NCBI RefSeq assembly: GCF_001613085.1 | Contig: NZ_BDBR01000002.1 | Span: 496,001 to 560,000 of the forward strand | DNA length: 64,000 nt | DNA from: Nocardia salmonicida NBRC 13393 | GTDB lineage: Bacteria > Actinomycetota > Actinomycetes > Mycobacteriales > Mycobacteriaceae | Direction: 5' to 3' | Shown: positions 16,251 to 23,730 of the stretch, piece after piece | Layout of the letters: every line of letters starts with the position of its first letter | Position numbering within the stretch: position 1 is the stretch's first letter | Program-made: the position numbers and the translations under genes | The notes under the pieces: model-generated | The model's input: the letters and a program-made list of their open reading frames with translations, nothing else | The model's database searches: none | Told to the model about the DNA's origin: nothing

Positions 16251-17309
16251 TCAGACCAGCATGTTTTCGATGAGATCGGCGGCACGGATGGTCCCGCCTT
16301 CGGCGTGTGCTCGGGTGCGCAGTTGCGCTGAGCGGCGGGCGACCTCGGGATCGCCGATCAGATCGTTCAGGGCTGAGCGGAGGTTGTGGGCGGTGGCTTC
16401 CGCGGTGTCGATGCGGCGAGCTACGCCCAGTTCGACGAGACGGTCCGCGTTCATGAACTGCTCGGCGCCCTGGGGCACAGCGATCATCGGGACACCAGCC
16501 AGCAGCCCTTCGCCGCAGCCACCCATACCGGCGTGGGTGACGAAGGCGTCGGCCCGTTCCAGGATCGCCCGCTGGGGAACCCAGGAGTGCACTTCGACAT
16601 TGGCTGCGATGTCGCCGAGCTCGTGGGGGTCGGTGTGTTTGCCGATCTGCAGGACCACATGCCAGCCGGGTAGGTCACCGAAAGCCTGGAGGCACTGGCG
16701 GTAGAACTCCGGTTGGTGGGTGTAGGCCGATCCCAGGGAGATCAGCAAGACCTTCTCCGCGTGTTCGGGGCGGACCCAACCCGCTGACTCGCGGGTGTCG
16801 AAGCAGGGGCCGACGAAAGTGACTGTGCCGGAGTCGACGTGGTCGGCATGCGGTTGCATCGCTCGCGGGATCAGCGCTACGGCCTTGTCGGGCAGGCCGG
16901 AGAAGTCGTCGACATCGGTGGTTGCGGCACCGCAATCGGCTAGCCACTGCGCGAACCTCGCCTGGTAGGCGTCGGCGCCCGGCAGCTGTCGCAGCTGTGC
17001 CGCGGGGTCGTGGTCGTAGGCCGCGTGCAATTGTGGGAGGGCGAGCAGGGCATTGTCGAGGAACAGGTTCATCGCCGCGACAGGGTCGTCGGGCCAGTTG
17101 TTGTCGGCCACCGGCAGCGTCGAGGTGCACGGGATCAGCTCGGCACCGGTTGCGGTGATCAAGTCCGTTACGGCCGGGTCGTTGGCGTAGGTGACGCGAT
17201 GGCCACGGGCCACCAGCTCACGGATGATCTCGAGGCTCGGCAGGACATGGCTGACGATGGGGATGCCGACCATCGCGATATGTGCTGGGCGAGAGGGCAT
17301 TTCACTCAT
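16251..17309 (-). CDS. Macrolide-type glycosyltransferase (MGT/OleD family), probably inactive
   Basis: 352 residues; OleD-type enzymes are about 400-415. The C-terminal nucleotide-sugar domain is well kept: ISLGSAYTHQPEFY, VEVHSWVPQ, FVTHAGMGG and MIAVPQGAEQ. In the N-terminal domain the segment normally reading AAHGHVNPS is PIVSHVLPS, so the catalytic-base His is Val. From AYDHDPAAQLRQLPGADAYQARF, about 45 residues normally lying between the acceptor-site strands are absent. These include the partner Asp of the dyad and the SLSPxxVAW segment. The start ATG overlaps the Vat-like stop (ATGA). Activity is doubtful, though it remains an open frame. Confidence 0.8.
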   Translation of the reverse strand: MSEMPSRPAHIAMVGIPIVSHVLPSLEIIRELVARGHRVTYANDPAVTDLITATGAELIPCTSTLPVADNNWPDDPVAAMNLFLDNALLALPQLHAAYDHDPAAQLRQLPGADAYQARFAQWLADCGAATTDVDDFSGLPDKAVALIPRAMQPHADHVDSGTVTFVGPCFDTRESAGWVRPEHAEKVLLISLGSAYTHQPEFYRQCLQAFGDLPGWHVVLQIGKHTDPHELGDIAANVEVHSWVPQRAILERADAFVTHAGMGGCGEGLLAGVPMIAVPQGAEQFMNADRLVELGVARRIDTAEATAHNLRSALNDLIGDPEVARRSAQLRTRAHAEGGTIRAADLIENMLV

Positions 17310-17965
17310 TTCAAAGATTCGGCGGCGGCTTCCAGGTCGTCGATGCTGCCCGACATGATCGTCGGCACGTGTGCGGTGATGTGCTCGGCGGGCCAGTCCC
17401 ACCACGCCACTGCCAGCAGTCGGGCGATATCGCCGTCGCTGTATCGGGTTTTGATGAGGTTGGCCGGATTTCCGCCGACGATGCCGTAGTCGGGGACATC
17501 GCGGGTGACGACGGAGCCGGTGCTGATGATCGCGCCGTGGCCGATCCGCACGCCGGGCATCACCGTCACGCCGTTGCCGAACCAGACATCGTTGCCGACC
17601 ACGGTGTCACCTCGGATCGGCAGTCCGGTGAGCAGGTCGAAGTGGTTCGACCAGGAGCCGCCCATGGTGGGAAACGGGAAGGTCGACGGTCCGTCCATCC
17701 GGTGGTTGGCGCCGTTCATGATGAACCGCGTTCCGGTGCCCAGCGCACAGAACTTTCCGATGATCAGTTTCTCCGGCCCGTAGTGGTAGAGGACGTTGCG
17801 AGTTTCGAACGAGGTCGGCTCATCGGGGTCGTCGTAGTAGGAGTACTCGCCGACCTCGATGAGGGGTGAGGTGATCAGCGGCTTCAGCAGCACGACTCGC
17901 GGTTGCTCGGGCATCGGGTGCAACACCGTCGGGTCTGCGGGAACAGGTGCGGATTCGTGGGGCAC
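17306..17965 (-). CDS. Vat-type streptogramin A / xenobiotic O-acetyltransferase
   Basis: 219 residues from a GTG at 17965 with AAGGAG nine bases upstream. It is a hexapeptide-repeat (left-handed beta-helix) acetyltransferase. Characteristic Vat segments are EVGEYSYYDDP, VLYHYGPEKLIIGKFCALG and FIMNGANHRMDG, which carries the active-site His. GDTVVGNDVWFG, MPGVRIGHGAIIS and WWDWPAEHI follow. Vat enzymes transfer acetyl from acetyl-CoA to a hydroxyl of streptogramin A antibiotics in the cytosol. The same fold also includes CatB and other acceptors, so the substrate is inferred. It is the first gene of the minus-strand unit and divergent from a TetR gene that probably represses it. Confidence 0.8.
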   Translation of the reverse strand: MPHESAPVPADPTVLHPMPEQPRVVLLKPLITSPLIEVGEYSYYDDPDEPTSFETRNVLYHYGPEKLIIGKFCALGTGTRFIMNGANHRMDGPSTFPFPTMGGSWSNHFDLLTGLPIRGDTVVGNDVWFGNGVTVMPGVRIGHGAIISTGSVVTRDVPDYGIVGGNPANLIKTRYSDGDIARLLAVAWWDWPAEHITAHVPTIMSGSIDDLEAAAESLK

Positions 17966-18032
17966 AGCGAAACTCCTTCGGCGGGTGCGCTATCGGACGC
18001 CGGTGGAGGTCGCACACCCACCGTTGTTAATA

Positions 18033-18044
18033 CGACAATTGTCG
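18033..18044. promoter_or_regulatory. Palindromic operator between vat-like gene and TetR gene
   Basis: CGACAATTGTCG is a perfect 12-bp palindrome placed 67 bases upstream of the acetyltransferase start and 51 upstream of the TetR start. One mismatch further out the symmetry continues (T...A at 18031 and 18046). The position and symmetry fit a TetR-family operator covering both divergent promoters. Confidence 0.7.
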
Positions 18045-18095
18045 CACTAAGCTACGTCGACAGCCCTACCTCGTCAAGCAATCGGATGGCCGACA

Positions 18096-18716
18096 ATGAG
18101 ATCCGAACCGGAGACCTCCGAGCCCGCTCCCCCGGCGCGCCCCCGCCCGGGTGGCAGAACCGCCCGCATCCGAACCCAGGTGCTCGACGCCGTCACCGCG
18201 GAGTTGGCCGAACACGGCTTCGACGCGCTCAGCATGGACGCCGTCGCGGCCCGGGCGGGCGTGCACCGAGCCACGGTGTATCGCCGCTGGCAAGACGTCG
18301 GCGGTCTGCTCGCCGACCTCTTCGATGCGGCGAGTGACCAGCAATGGAGCCCTCGCGACACCGGCTCGCTGCGCGGCGATCTCGCGGCGCTCAACCACGA
18401 GATCCAGGCTTCCCTGGTCGAGGAGCCGTCGCTCGCGGTGGCGCTGATCGCCGCGTCGTTCCGTTCCGAGGAAGCCGCCGGAGCTCTGCGGCGTTTATGG
18501 GACGACCGCTACGCCCAGTCCGAGGTCATCGTCGAGCGCGCGATCCAGCGCGGCGAGCTTCCACCCGATATCGACGCGCACGCCCTCCTGATCGCCGCGA
18601 CCGCACCGATCTACCACCAGTTGGTTCTCCTGCGCGCTCCGGCTGACCCCCGCCTGCCCGCCCGCGCGGCCACCAGTGCCGCGCTCGCCGCGGACGCCGG
18701 CGCGTTCAACCGATGA
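18096..18716 (+). CDS. TetR/AcrR family repressor, likely controlling the vat-like/glycosyltransferase unit
   Basis: 206 residues. After a Pro/Arg-rich tail, the helix-turn-helix lies at about residues 25-72 (VLDAVTAELAEHGFDALSMD, then AGVHRATVYRRW). The remainder is an all-helical ligand-binding part of the TetR_C_11-like type (LNHEIQASL, ALLIAATAPIYHQLVL). Orientation and the shared 12-bp palindrome imply auto-repression and repression of the divergent acetyltransferase gene. An antibiotic or other acceptor would be the natural inducer, by analogy with resistance regulators; this is inference. Confidence 0.85.
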   Translation: MRSEPETSEPAPPARPRPGGRTARIRTQVLDAVTAELAEHGFDALSMDAVAARAGVHRATVYRRWQDVGGLLADLFDAASDQQWSPRDTGSLRGDLAALNHEIQASLVEEPSLAVALIAASFRSEEAAGALRRLWDDRYAQSEVIVERAIQRGELPPDIDAHALLIAATAPIYHQLVLLRAPADPRLPARAATSAALAADAGAFNR

Positions 18717-18741
18717 CACAAGCTCCTGCGCGGACGACAAA

Positions 18742-18777
18742 ACAGCCGCCGACCACCAGGGGGTGGTCGGCGGCTGT
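18742..18777. terminator. Hairpin terminator between convergent TetR and DUF4097 genes
   Basis: A perfect 16-bp stem (ACAGCCGCCGACCACC at 18742-18757 with its complement at 18762-18777) has a 4-nt loop. On the minus strand it is followed by TTTTG, so it best serves the DUF4097 transcript, and it may also stop the TetR transcript. Confidence 0.75.
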
Positions 18778-18895
18778 CGCACCAGTTGCGGAGCGCTCGA
18801 GGCCCATCATGTGCTGCCGGTCGGTCAGGCGATCATCGCTCAGGGCAATGAAGGTCACACGTGAATGGCTTCGGGCGCAATAGTTCTGGCCTTCG

Positions 18896-19540
18896 CTACA
18901 CGAGAGTTCCGTGCCCCACGGTGACGTTCCCGTAGAGGTTGCGCGCGAAGACCTGCACAGAATCTCCGCTCCCCCGCGAGGGGTTCACGGGTTCCATCCG
19001 GTTCTGCACGCTGCCGTGCAGCGCGTTGGTCTCCAGCCGCGCCGCACTGCCCGGCCGGATCCCCACCTCGAGATCGCCCATCGAGGTCTCCAGTCGGAGC
19101 ACCCCGCGCGCGGCCTCGTCGACGCGGATGTTGCCCTTGGCGGTCTTCGCGGTCACCGAGCCGCCCGGGCGCTCGACCACGATGTCGCCGGCGGAAACCT
19201 CGAGCTCGCACCGGTCGAATTCGCCGACACTGACCAGTCGACCCATGGCGACGGTCGCGTCGAGCACGGAGCCGATCGGCACCTCGACCGTCACCGAGAC
19301 CGTCGGGTTGCCGCCGAACGGGGTGAAGGCCTTCCACTTCCTGGGAGACTCGACCGTCAGCTTGCCGCCGGCGAATTCGACCTGAATCTGTTCGGCGGCA
19401 CGCACATCCGCTTTGCTGGACGCGTCGGCCGGTCGGACGTCCACAACAGCGTCGGCTCGGTCGGCGGCGACCACGGTGACATCACCGCAGGCCACATCAA
19501 CGGTGACGGCGATCGGCTGCGACGTCTGGAAAGTAGGCAT
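18896..19540 (-). CDS. DUF4097 beta-strand repeat protein
   Basis: 214 residues from the ATG at 19540 (MPTFQTSQPIAVTVDVACGDV). The sequence is a ladder of short beta repeats with alternating patterns such as SVGEFDRCELEVSAGDIVVE, SVTAKTAKGNIRV and LRLETSMGDLEVGIRPGSAA, typical of DUF4097 (adhesin-like beta-helix) proteins. No signal peptide or membrane segment is visible, so it is probably cytosolic. Such genes are often next to PadR or PspC-type regulators; none is adjacent here. The upstream region carries a striking repeated ATAC/GTAT motif that probably binds a regulator. The longer frame from 19627 would translate those repeats and is rejected. Confidence 0.8.
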   Translation of the reverse strand: MPTFQTSQPIAVTVDVACGDVTVVAADRADAVVDVRPADASSKADVRAAEQIQVEFAGGKLTVESPRKWKAFTPFGGNPTVSVTVEVPIGSVLDATVAMGRLVSVGEFDRCELEVSAGDIVVERPGGSVTAKTAKGNIRVDEAARGVLRLETSMGDLEVGIRPGSAARLETNALHGSVQNRMEPVNPSRGSGDSVQVFARNLYGNVTVGHGTLV

Positions 19541-19568
19541 CTGTACTCCTAAGTTGCGAAGGCTATAC

Positions 19569-19619
19569 GTAGATGTATACGTACATTGCGTGCTCTCACT
19601 ATAAGTAGATGTATACGTA
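19569..19619. promoter_or_regulatory. Two direct copies of GTAGATGTATACGTA upstream of the DUF4097 gene
   Basis: Identical 15-mers at 19569-19583 and 19605-19619 are 36 bases apart. Each is embedded in a partly symmetric CTATA...GTATAC...TATAG context. They lie 29-79 bases upstream of the ATG, where a promoter is expected, and are much more AT-rich than the surroundings. They look like a double operator for an unlinked regulator. Confidence 0.7.
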
Positions 19620-19663
19620 TAGCGCAACCCTGAGTTTTCAGCGGAGCTACAGATGCCCCGCGG

Positions 19664-20182
19664 TCAGGTAGCGAGTCTGGTGATGTCGGGTGCGTAGACG
19701 GTCATCCAGTGCGGACGCAGCCGGTAATAGACCACCTCGCTGTCCCAGTCGAAGGCGTCGTCGCCGTAGAAGTCTTGGAAGTACGCGAGCAGTTGCGGCC
19801 ACTCCGCGCAAGGCTCGCCACCCAGCGGATTGAGGACCTCGACCGTGCCGTGCGTGAACACGCCCAAGTCCTCACCGCGCAGGTGCGCGACGCTGGCGGC
19901 CGGTCGCGCTGCGAGGTGGCGCGCCTTCGCGGCGTGGCGCGCCGTACCGAAGTGCCACCGTCCGTGCAGGAAGTGTCCGTCCACGGCACTGATCCGCGGT
20001 TCGCCCTTCGCCGTCACCGTGGACAGAGCGAGCGTGCACATGCCCGTGAGGGTCTGGGCGAGCTGCTCTGCGGTCAGCGTGTTCTCACCATCGATGATCG
20101 AGCGAAGGTGCGAGGTCGCGCTGGACAGCGAGGCGTCGAGAAGCGCCTGAAGCTCTGCGAGATCTTCTGAAGTTTCACGCAA
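19664..20182 (-). CDS. Pyridoxamine 5'-phosphate oxidase family (split-barrel flavin-binding) protein
   Basis: 172 residues from a TTG at 20182 with AAGGGA upstream. After an N-terminal helix, the split-barrel core is visible: TALSTVTAKGEPRISAVDG style segments (LALSTVTAKGEPRISAVDG), RWHFGTARHAAKARHL, ASVAHLRGEDLGVFTHGTVEV. The C-terminal segment carries YYRLRPHWMTVYAPD. Members bind FMN, F420 or heme and act as small-molecule oxidoreductases; which cofactor cannot be read here. It stands alone between the DUF4097 gene and the epoxide hydrolase gene on the same strand. Confidence 0.8.
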   Translation of the reverse strand: MRETSEDLAELQALLDASLSSATSHLRSIIDGENTLTAEQLAQTLTGMCTLALSTVTAKGEPRISAVDGHFLHGRWHFGTARHAAKARHLAARPAASVAHLRGEDLGVFTHGTVEVLNPLGGEPCAEWPQLLAYFQDFYGDDAFDWDSEVVYYRLRPHWMTVYAPDITRLAT

Positions 20183-20272
20183 GGAGGTCCCTTATCTCTT
20201 AGTTGTGCATCAACCAGCGAACCCATCCTCGACCCATAACTTGACACCTGTTGTCAACTTTCCGCGCCGATC

Positions 20273-21349
20273 TCACTTGATGTTGTGCAGGAAGAACTCC
20301 CTGATGTCTGCGGCGAGTAGGTCCGGCACCTCCATCGCGGCGAAGTGACCGCCACGGTCGAATTCCGACCAGTGCCTGATGTCGTAGAGCTGCTCGGCCA
20401 GCGGGCGCACCGATTGGGTGATGTCATGGGCGAATACCGCGACGCCAACGGGCACCGGGCACGGCTCGCTCCCGCGCGAAGACTCCCGATGCAGTCGCGC
20501 CGAAGAGGCCGCGGTGGCGGTGAGCCAGTACAGGGAGATGTCGGTGAGCATCCGGTCGTCGCTGATCGGCGAGCGCGGGTCGGTCCACTGCGCGAAGCGT
20601 TCGGCGATCCAGGCGAGTTGGCCGACGGGTGAATCGGTGAGCGCGTAGCCGATGGTCTGTGGGGTGGCGGCTTGTAGTGCTTGGTAGGGCGCGCGATTGG
20701 CCATGAGCTGTTTGACCTTGTCGAGTCGCGCTTCGTCGGTGCCGGAGAGTTCGACCTCCGGATTCGGTCGGGTCGGCAGGTAGTTGACGTGGACACCGAC
20801 AACGTTCTCGGGCGCCAGAGCCCCCAGTGACTGGGAGATTCCCGAACCGAAGTCGCCACCCTGCGCGCCGTAGCGCTCGTAGCCGAGCCGACGCATCAAC
20901 TCGGCCCAGGCGCGCGCGACGCGGACGATATCCCAGCCGCGTTCATGGGTCGGACCGGAGAAGCCGTAGCCCGGGATGGACGGGATCACCAGGTGGAAGT
21001 CGCGCGAGAGCGGTTCGATCACGTCGAGGAATTCGAGGAACGAGCCGGGCCAGCCGTGGGTGAGAATCAGCGCGAGCGCGTCCGGCTTCGGGGAACGGAC
21101 GTGGACGAAATGGATGTTCTGGCCGTCGATTTCGGTGGTGAAGTGCGCCAGTTCGTTGAGTTTCGCCTCGTGCGCTCGCCAGTCGTAGCCGGTGCGCCAG
21201 TATTCGGCGAGTTCCTTCAACCGCGCCAGGGGGAAGCCGTAGTCCCAGCCGGCGTCGGCGATTTCGTTGGGCCAGCGGGTGCGGGCGAGCCGGTTGTTGA
21301 GGTCGTCGATATCTGCTTGCGGGATGTCGACGCGGAACGGTTCGATCAT
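20273..21349 (-). CDS. Epoxide hydrolase (EHN domain + alpha/beta hydrolase)
   Basis: 358 residues from the ATG at 21349. The N-terminal EHN domain (IEPFRVDIPQADIDDLNNRL...TRWPNE...W.YG) is followed by the alpha/beta hydrolase core. HGWPGSF provides the oxyanion site and QGGDFGSGI the nucleophile Asp. The C-terminal DRGGHFAAMEVPDLL carries the catalytic His. The Tyr-bearing cap is consistent with juvenile-hormone/microsomal-type epoxide hydrolases, which open epoxides to diols. It is divergent from a MarR gene across a large perfect inverted repeat, so MarR control is likely. Confidence 0.9.
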   Translation of the reverse strand: MIEPFRVDIPQADIDDLNNRLARTRWPNEIADAGWDYGFPLARLKELAEYWRTGYDWRAHEAKLNELAHFTTEIDGQNIHFVHVRSPKPDALALILTHGWPGSFLEFLDVIEPLSRDFHLVIPSIPGYGFSGPTHERGWDIVRVARAWAELMRRLGYERYGAQGGDFGSGISQSLGALAPENVVGVHVNYLPTRPNPEVELSGTDEARLDKVKQLMANRAPYQALQAATPQTIGYALTDSPVGQLAWIAERFAQWTDPRSPISDDRMLTDISLYWLTATAASSARLHRESSRGSEPCPVPVGVAVFAHDITQSVRPLAEQLYDIRHWSEFDRGGHFAAMEVPDLLAADIREFFLHNIK

Positions 21350-21389
21350 GGTCTCGACTCCTCTGTCGGCCCAATGTTTGGGCGACTAA

Positions 21390-21433
21390 CGTTTGTGTGA
21401 CCAACGATATCGCGATCGTTGGTCACACAAACG
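21390..21433. promoter_or_regulatory. 19-bp perfect inverted repeat, probable MarR operator
   Basis: CGTTTGTGTGACCAACGAT at 21390-21408 is exactly complementary to 21415-21433 with a 6-base spacer (ATCGCG). It fills the interval between the epoxide hydrolase start (21349) and the MarR start (21452). The half-site GTTTGTGTGACCAACG differs from the later AACGATTTGTTAG, so the site is probably a single large MarR-type dyad. Confidence 0.8.
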
Positions 21434-21451
21434 ATTTGTTAGAGTTGTCAC

Positions 21452-21931
21452 ATGGAACACCCACCAGAGCCGACCCCCGCCAGGTGGGCAACCCTGCCCA
21501 CCTGGCTACTCACCCAAACCGGCAACCACGCCCACCGCCTGGTCACCGAAGGTTTCGCCGCCGCCGACGCCCGCGGCTACCACTACCGCCTCCTGTCCAG
21601 CCTCGACGAATTCGGCCCCGCCAGCCAAGCCACCCTCGGCCGCCGCAGTGGCATCCACGTCAGCGACATGGTCGCCACCATCAACGAACTCGCCGACCAC
21701 AACCTCGTCGAACGCACCCCCGACCCCACCGACCGCCGCCGCAACGTCATCTCCCTCACCACCCCGGGCAAACGCCAACTGCGCCGCCTGGAAAAACAAC
21801 TCGCCCAAAGCCAAGAAGAACTCCTCGAACCGCTGTCTCCCCCGGAACGAGAAAACCTGACGAAGTTGCTGTCGAAACTGTTGGACCACCACACTCAACG
21901 AACCGAGCACCCCAGCGAGATGCCGCGCTGA
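21452..21931 (+). CDS. MarR family transcriptional regulator
   Basis: 159 residues. The winged-helix core spans about 45-115: YHYRLLSSLDEFGPASQATLGRRSGIH, then MVATINELADHNLVERTPDPTDRRRNVISL, where DxxDRR is the wing typical of MarR. The flanking helices provide dimerisation. It is divergent from the epoxide hydrolase gene across the 19-bp inverted repeat and is the obvious candidate to bind it, sensing an epoxide or aromatic ligand by analogy with other MarR proteins. Its 3' end converges on a small gene at 21959. Confidence 0.9.
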   Translation: MEHPPEPTPARWATLPTWLLTQTGNHAHRLVTEGFAAADARGYHYRLLSSLDEFGPASQATLGRRSGIHVSDMVATINELADHNLVERTPDPTDRRRNVISLTTPGKRQLRRLEKQLAQSQEELLEPLSPPERENLTKLLSKLLDHHTQRTEHPSEMPR

Positions 21932-21958
21932 ACCGGGTGATGTCCCAGCACGGGGGCT

Positions 21959-22210
21959 TCATTCCGGTAGTTCCAGGGCGCTGATGCCTCGCGCGGTCGG
22001 CCACCATCGGTCGGTCCGCTGCCCGTGTCGACGACGAATCATCCCCTTGGCATGAAGTTGTCCCAGATACTGCTCGGTGCGAAACCGGTTGTGCTGCAGA
22101 GCCTTCACGAGATCCTCCGATGTGCAACCAGCGATCGGCTTGTCCCACAGGACAACAGCGGCGAGGATCATGGTCTCGCACCTCGTCAGCGCCGGGGAGT
22201 TGACGACCAT
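21959..22210 (-). CDS. Small winged-helix-like protein
   Basis: 83 residues from ATG at 22210; a TTG at 22216 overlaps the upstream stop (TTGA) and would add two residues. The pattern TRCETMILAAVVLWDKPIAG, SEDLVKALQHNRFRTEQYLG and LHAKGMIRRR...RWWPTARG resembles a compact winged helix: helix, recognition helix, then a basic wing. It follows a 61-codon gene with no gap, forming a two-gene unit divergent from a broken XRE-type regulator gene. No named family is recognised; DNA binding is inferred. Confidence 0.55.
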   Translation of the reverse strand: MVVNSPALTRCETMILAAVVLWDKPIAGCTSEDLVKALQHNRFRTEQYLGQLHAKGMIRRRHGQRTDRWWPTARGISALELPE

Positions 22211-22212
22211 CG

Positions 22213-22398
22213 TCAAGATCTCGCTTGCTGAGCCCGCTCGTCGAGCACCATCCGCTTCAGCTCGACCAACGTATTCCGGGCGCGTCGACGAGCGCGGCAG
22301 GTGTCGACCTCACACTCCAAGTGGATTTGCATCACTTTGTGTGCATTTTCGGCCGTGAGTGGACCAGGGTCGCGGTTGCAGAACAAGAGAACGTTCAC
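22213..22398 (-). CDS. Small Cys/Arg-rich conserved-looking protein
   Basis: 61 residues from a GTG at 22398. The sequence includes LLFCNRDPGPLTAENAHKVM, then HLECEVDTCRARRRARNTLVE and MVLDER. Paired Cys (ECEVDTC) and a basic helix suggest a small metal-binding or nucleic-acid-binding protein. The longer frame upstream has shadow composition. Its TGA overlaps the possible TTG start of the next gene. I recall similar short proteins near XRE regulators in Nocardia and Streptomyces, but no family name can be given. Confidence 0.55.
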   Translation of the reverse strand: MNVLLFCNRDPGPLTAENAHKVMQIHLECEVDTCRARRRARNTLVELKRMVLDERAQQARS

Positions 22399-22567
22399 GG
22401 TGGCCCCATCGTTGGATCGGCAGGCTCCAGGGTTGCTGGGCCGAAACCAAGCACACCGTGGCGGACGCCAATGCGGAAGGCGCGTGTCCGGGGCGGATGT
22501 GTGCAGAGGGGGTGTGCGCGAGAGGGAATTCCTGGCTACGGCGTTCACCCGGTGCCACACTCCATAG

Positions 22568-23730
22568 ATGGGACGCCACCCGAAGCAACCCAACCGCCAG
22601 CTGCAGGAACTCGTCGACGAGACGGGCGTGCTCCGAAAGAGTCTGGCCCGACGCGTTGTCGAACGTGGTCGCACGGTGGGCGTCGACCTCGCCTACGACC
22701 ACACCTCGGTCGGACGGTGGCTCGCGGGTGAGCAGCCCATTCCACCCGCGCCCTCGCTCATCGCGGACGTGATGAGCGAGTTGACCGGTCGCCGAATCAC
22801 GTCCGCCGACTGCGGGATGACAGGATCCGAGTCAGCCGACCTCGGTTTGGAATTTTCCTTGTCGCTCGCCGAGGCCACTGCCGCCGCGACCGCCCTGTGG
22901 CGCAGTGACGTCGAATGCAGGAGGTTCCTGCGCGACTCTGCCTATGCCGTTGCGGTCTACCCGGCTGCGACAATGCGATGGTTGACACTGCCTGGACCTG
23001 AGCACCCGGTGTCCTCGACCGGGTACCGCCGGATCGGCCAGGCAGATGTCGATGCGGTCCGGACGATGACCACGGCGTTCGTCGAACTGGATAACCGGGT
23101 CGGTGGCGGGCGTATCCGCTCCACTGTCGTGCATTATCTGCACACGTCTGTCGCGCCGATGCTGCACGGCACCTACACCGAGGATGTCGGGCGCCGCCTG
23201 TACGCAGCGTCGGCAGAGCTGCCCGAACCGCGGGTTCGCCGACCTTGGAGGCCGGGTGTCTGATGGTGGAAGCCCATGGCCATGCCGCCCGCTTCGACCG
23301 GTCGACCTGCACCACCACCCTGGCATCAGCTGAGCGGGCATTCGGTCGCGCAGACCCGCATCGACCGAGGTGGCTCAGTTACCTCGATACCGCGTACATG
23401 TCGGCCATCACGGCGCACTGCTTCCGCGACCTGGGTGACCACAAGCGGGCGTCGGAGTTGGCATTCGATTCGCTGAACATGAGCGAGGGATACCTGCGTG
23501 GGCGCGCGTTCAATCTGTGTTTACTCGCGTCCAGCCTCGCAGCCGACGACCCTCGCGAAGCTGTCAATATCGGCGACCAGGCACTCGAGCTGGCCGGCGA
23601 GGTGGAGTCGAAGCGGACCGGCGCGTACTTGCGTGATGTCCGTGCCCGCCTCGCACCCCACGACACGATCCCCGAAGTGGCGGAATTCCGTCAGCGGGTA
23701 AGAACTCAGGCGAGCGCCAGCGCCCGGTAG
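22568..23730 (+). pseudogene. XRE-type regulator with TPR region, frameshifted and internally deleted
   Basis: The first part (22568 to about 23220) encodes an actinomycete regulator N-terminus: MGRHPKQPNRQLQELVDETG, YDHTSVGRWLAGEQP, then LGLEFSLSLAEATAAATALW and the VGRRLYAASAEL segment. At about 23220 the frame slips: the expected continuation ARTAG...LEAGCLMVEAHGHAARF is found one base out of register. It runs to 23730 with TPR-like helices (DTAYMSAITAHCFRDLGD, GRAFNLCLLASSL). Intact relatives are about 430-460 residues; about 75 residues of the TPR array are also missing at the join. Two separate open frames remain, neither likely to be functional as the full regulator. The 3' end overlaps the convergent NUDIX gene. 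Confidence 0.75.

Noticed and set aside
19541..19627. Extended start for the DUF4097 gene at 19627
   Set aside because: It would translate the repeated ATAC/GTAT operator region into a Tyr/Thr/Ser repeat; the ATG at 19540 begins the family-like sequence.
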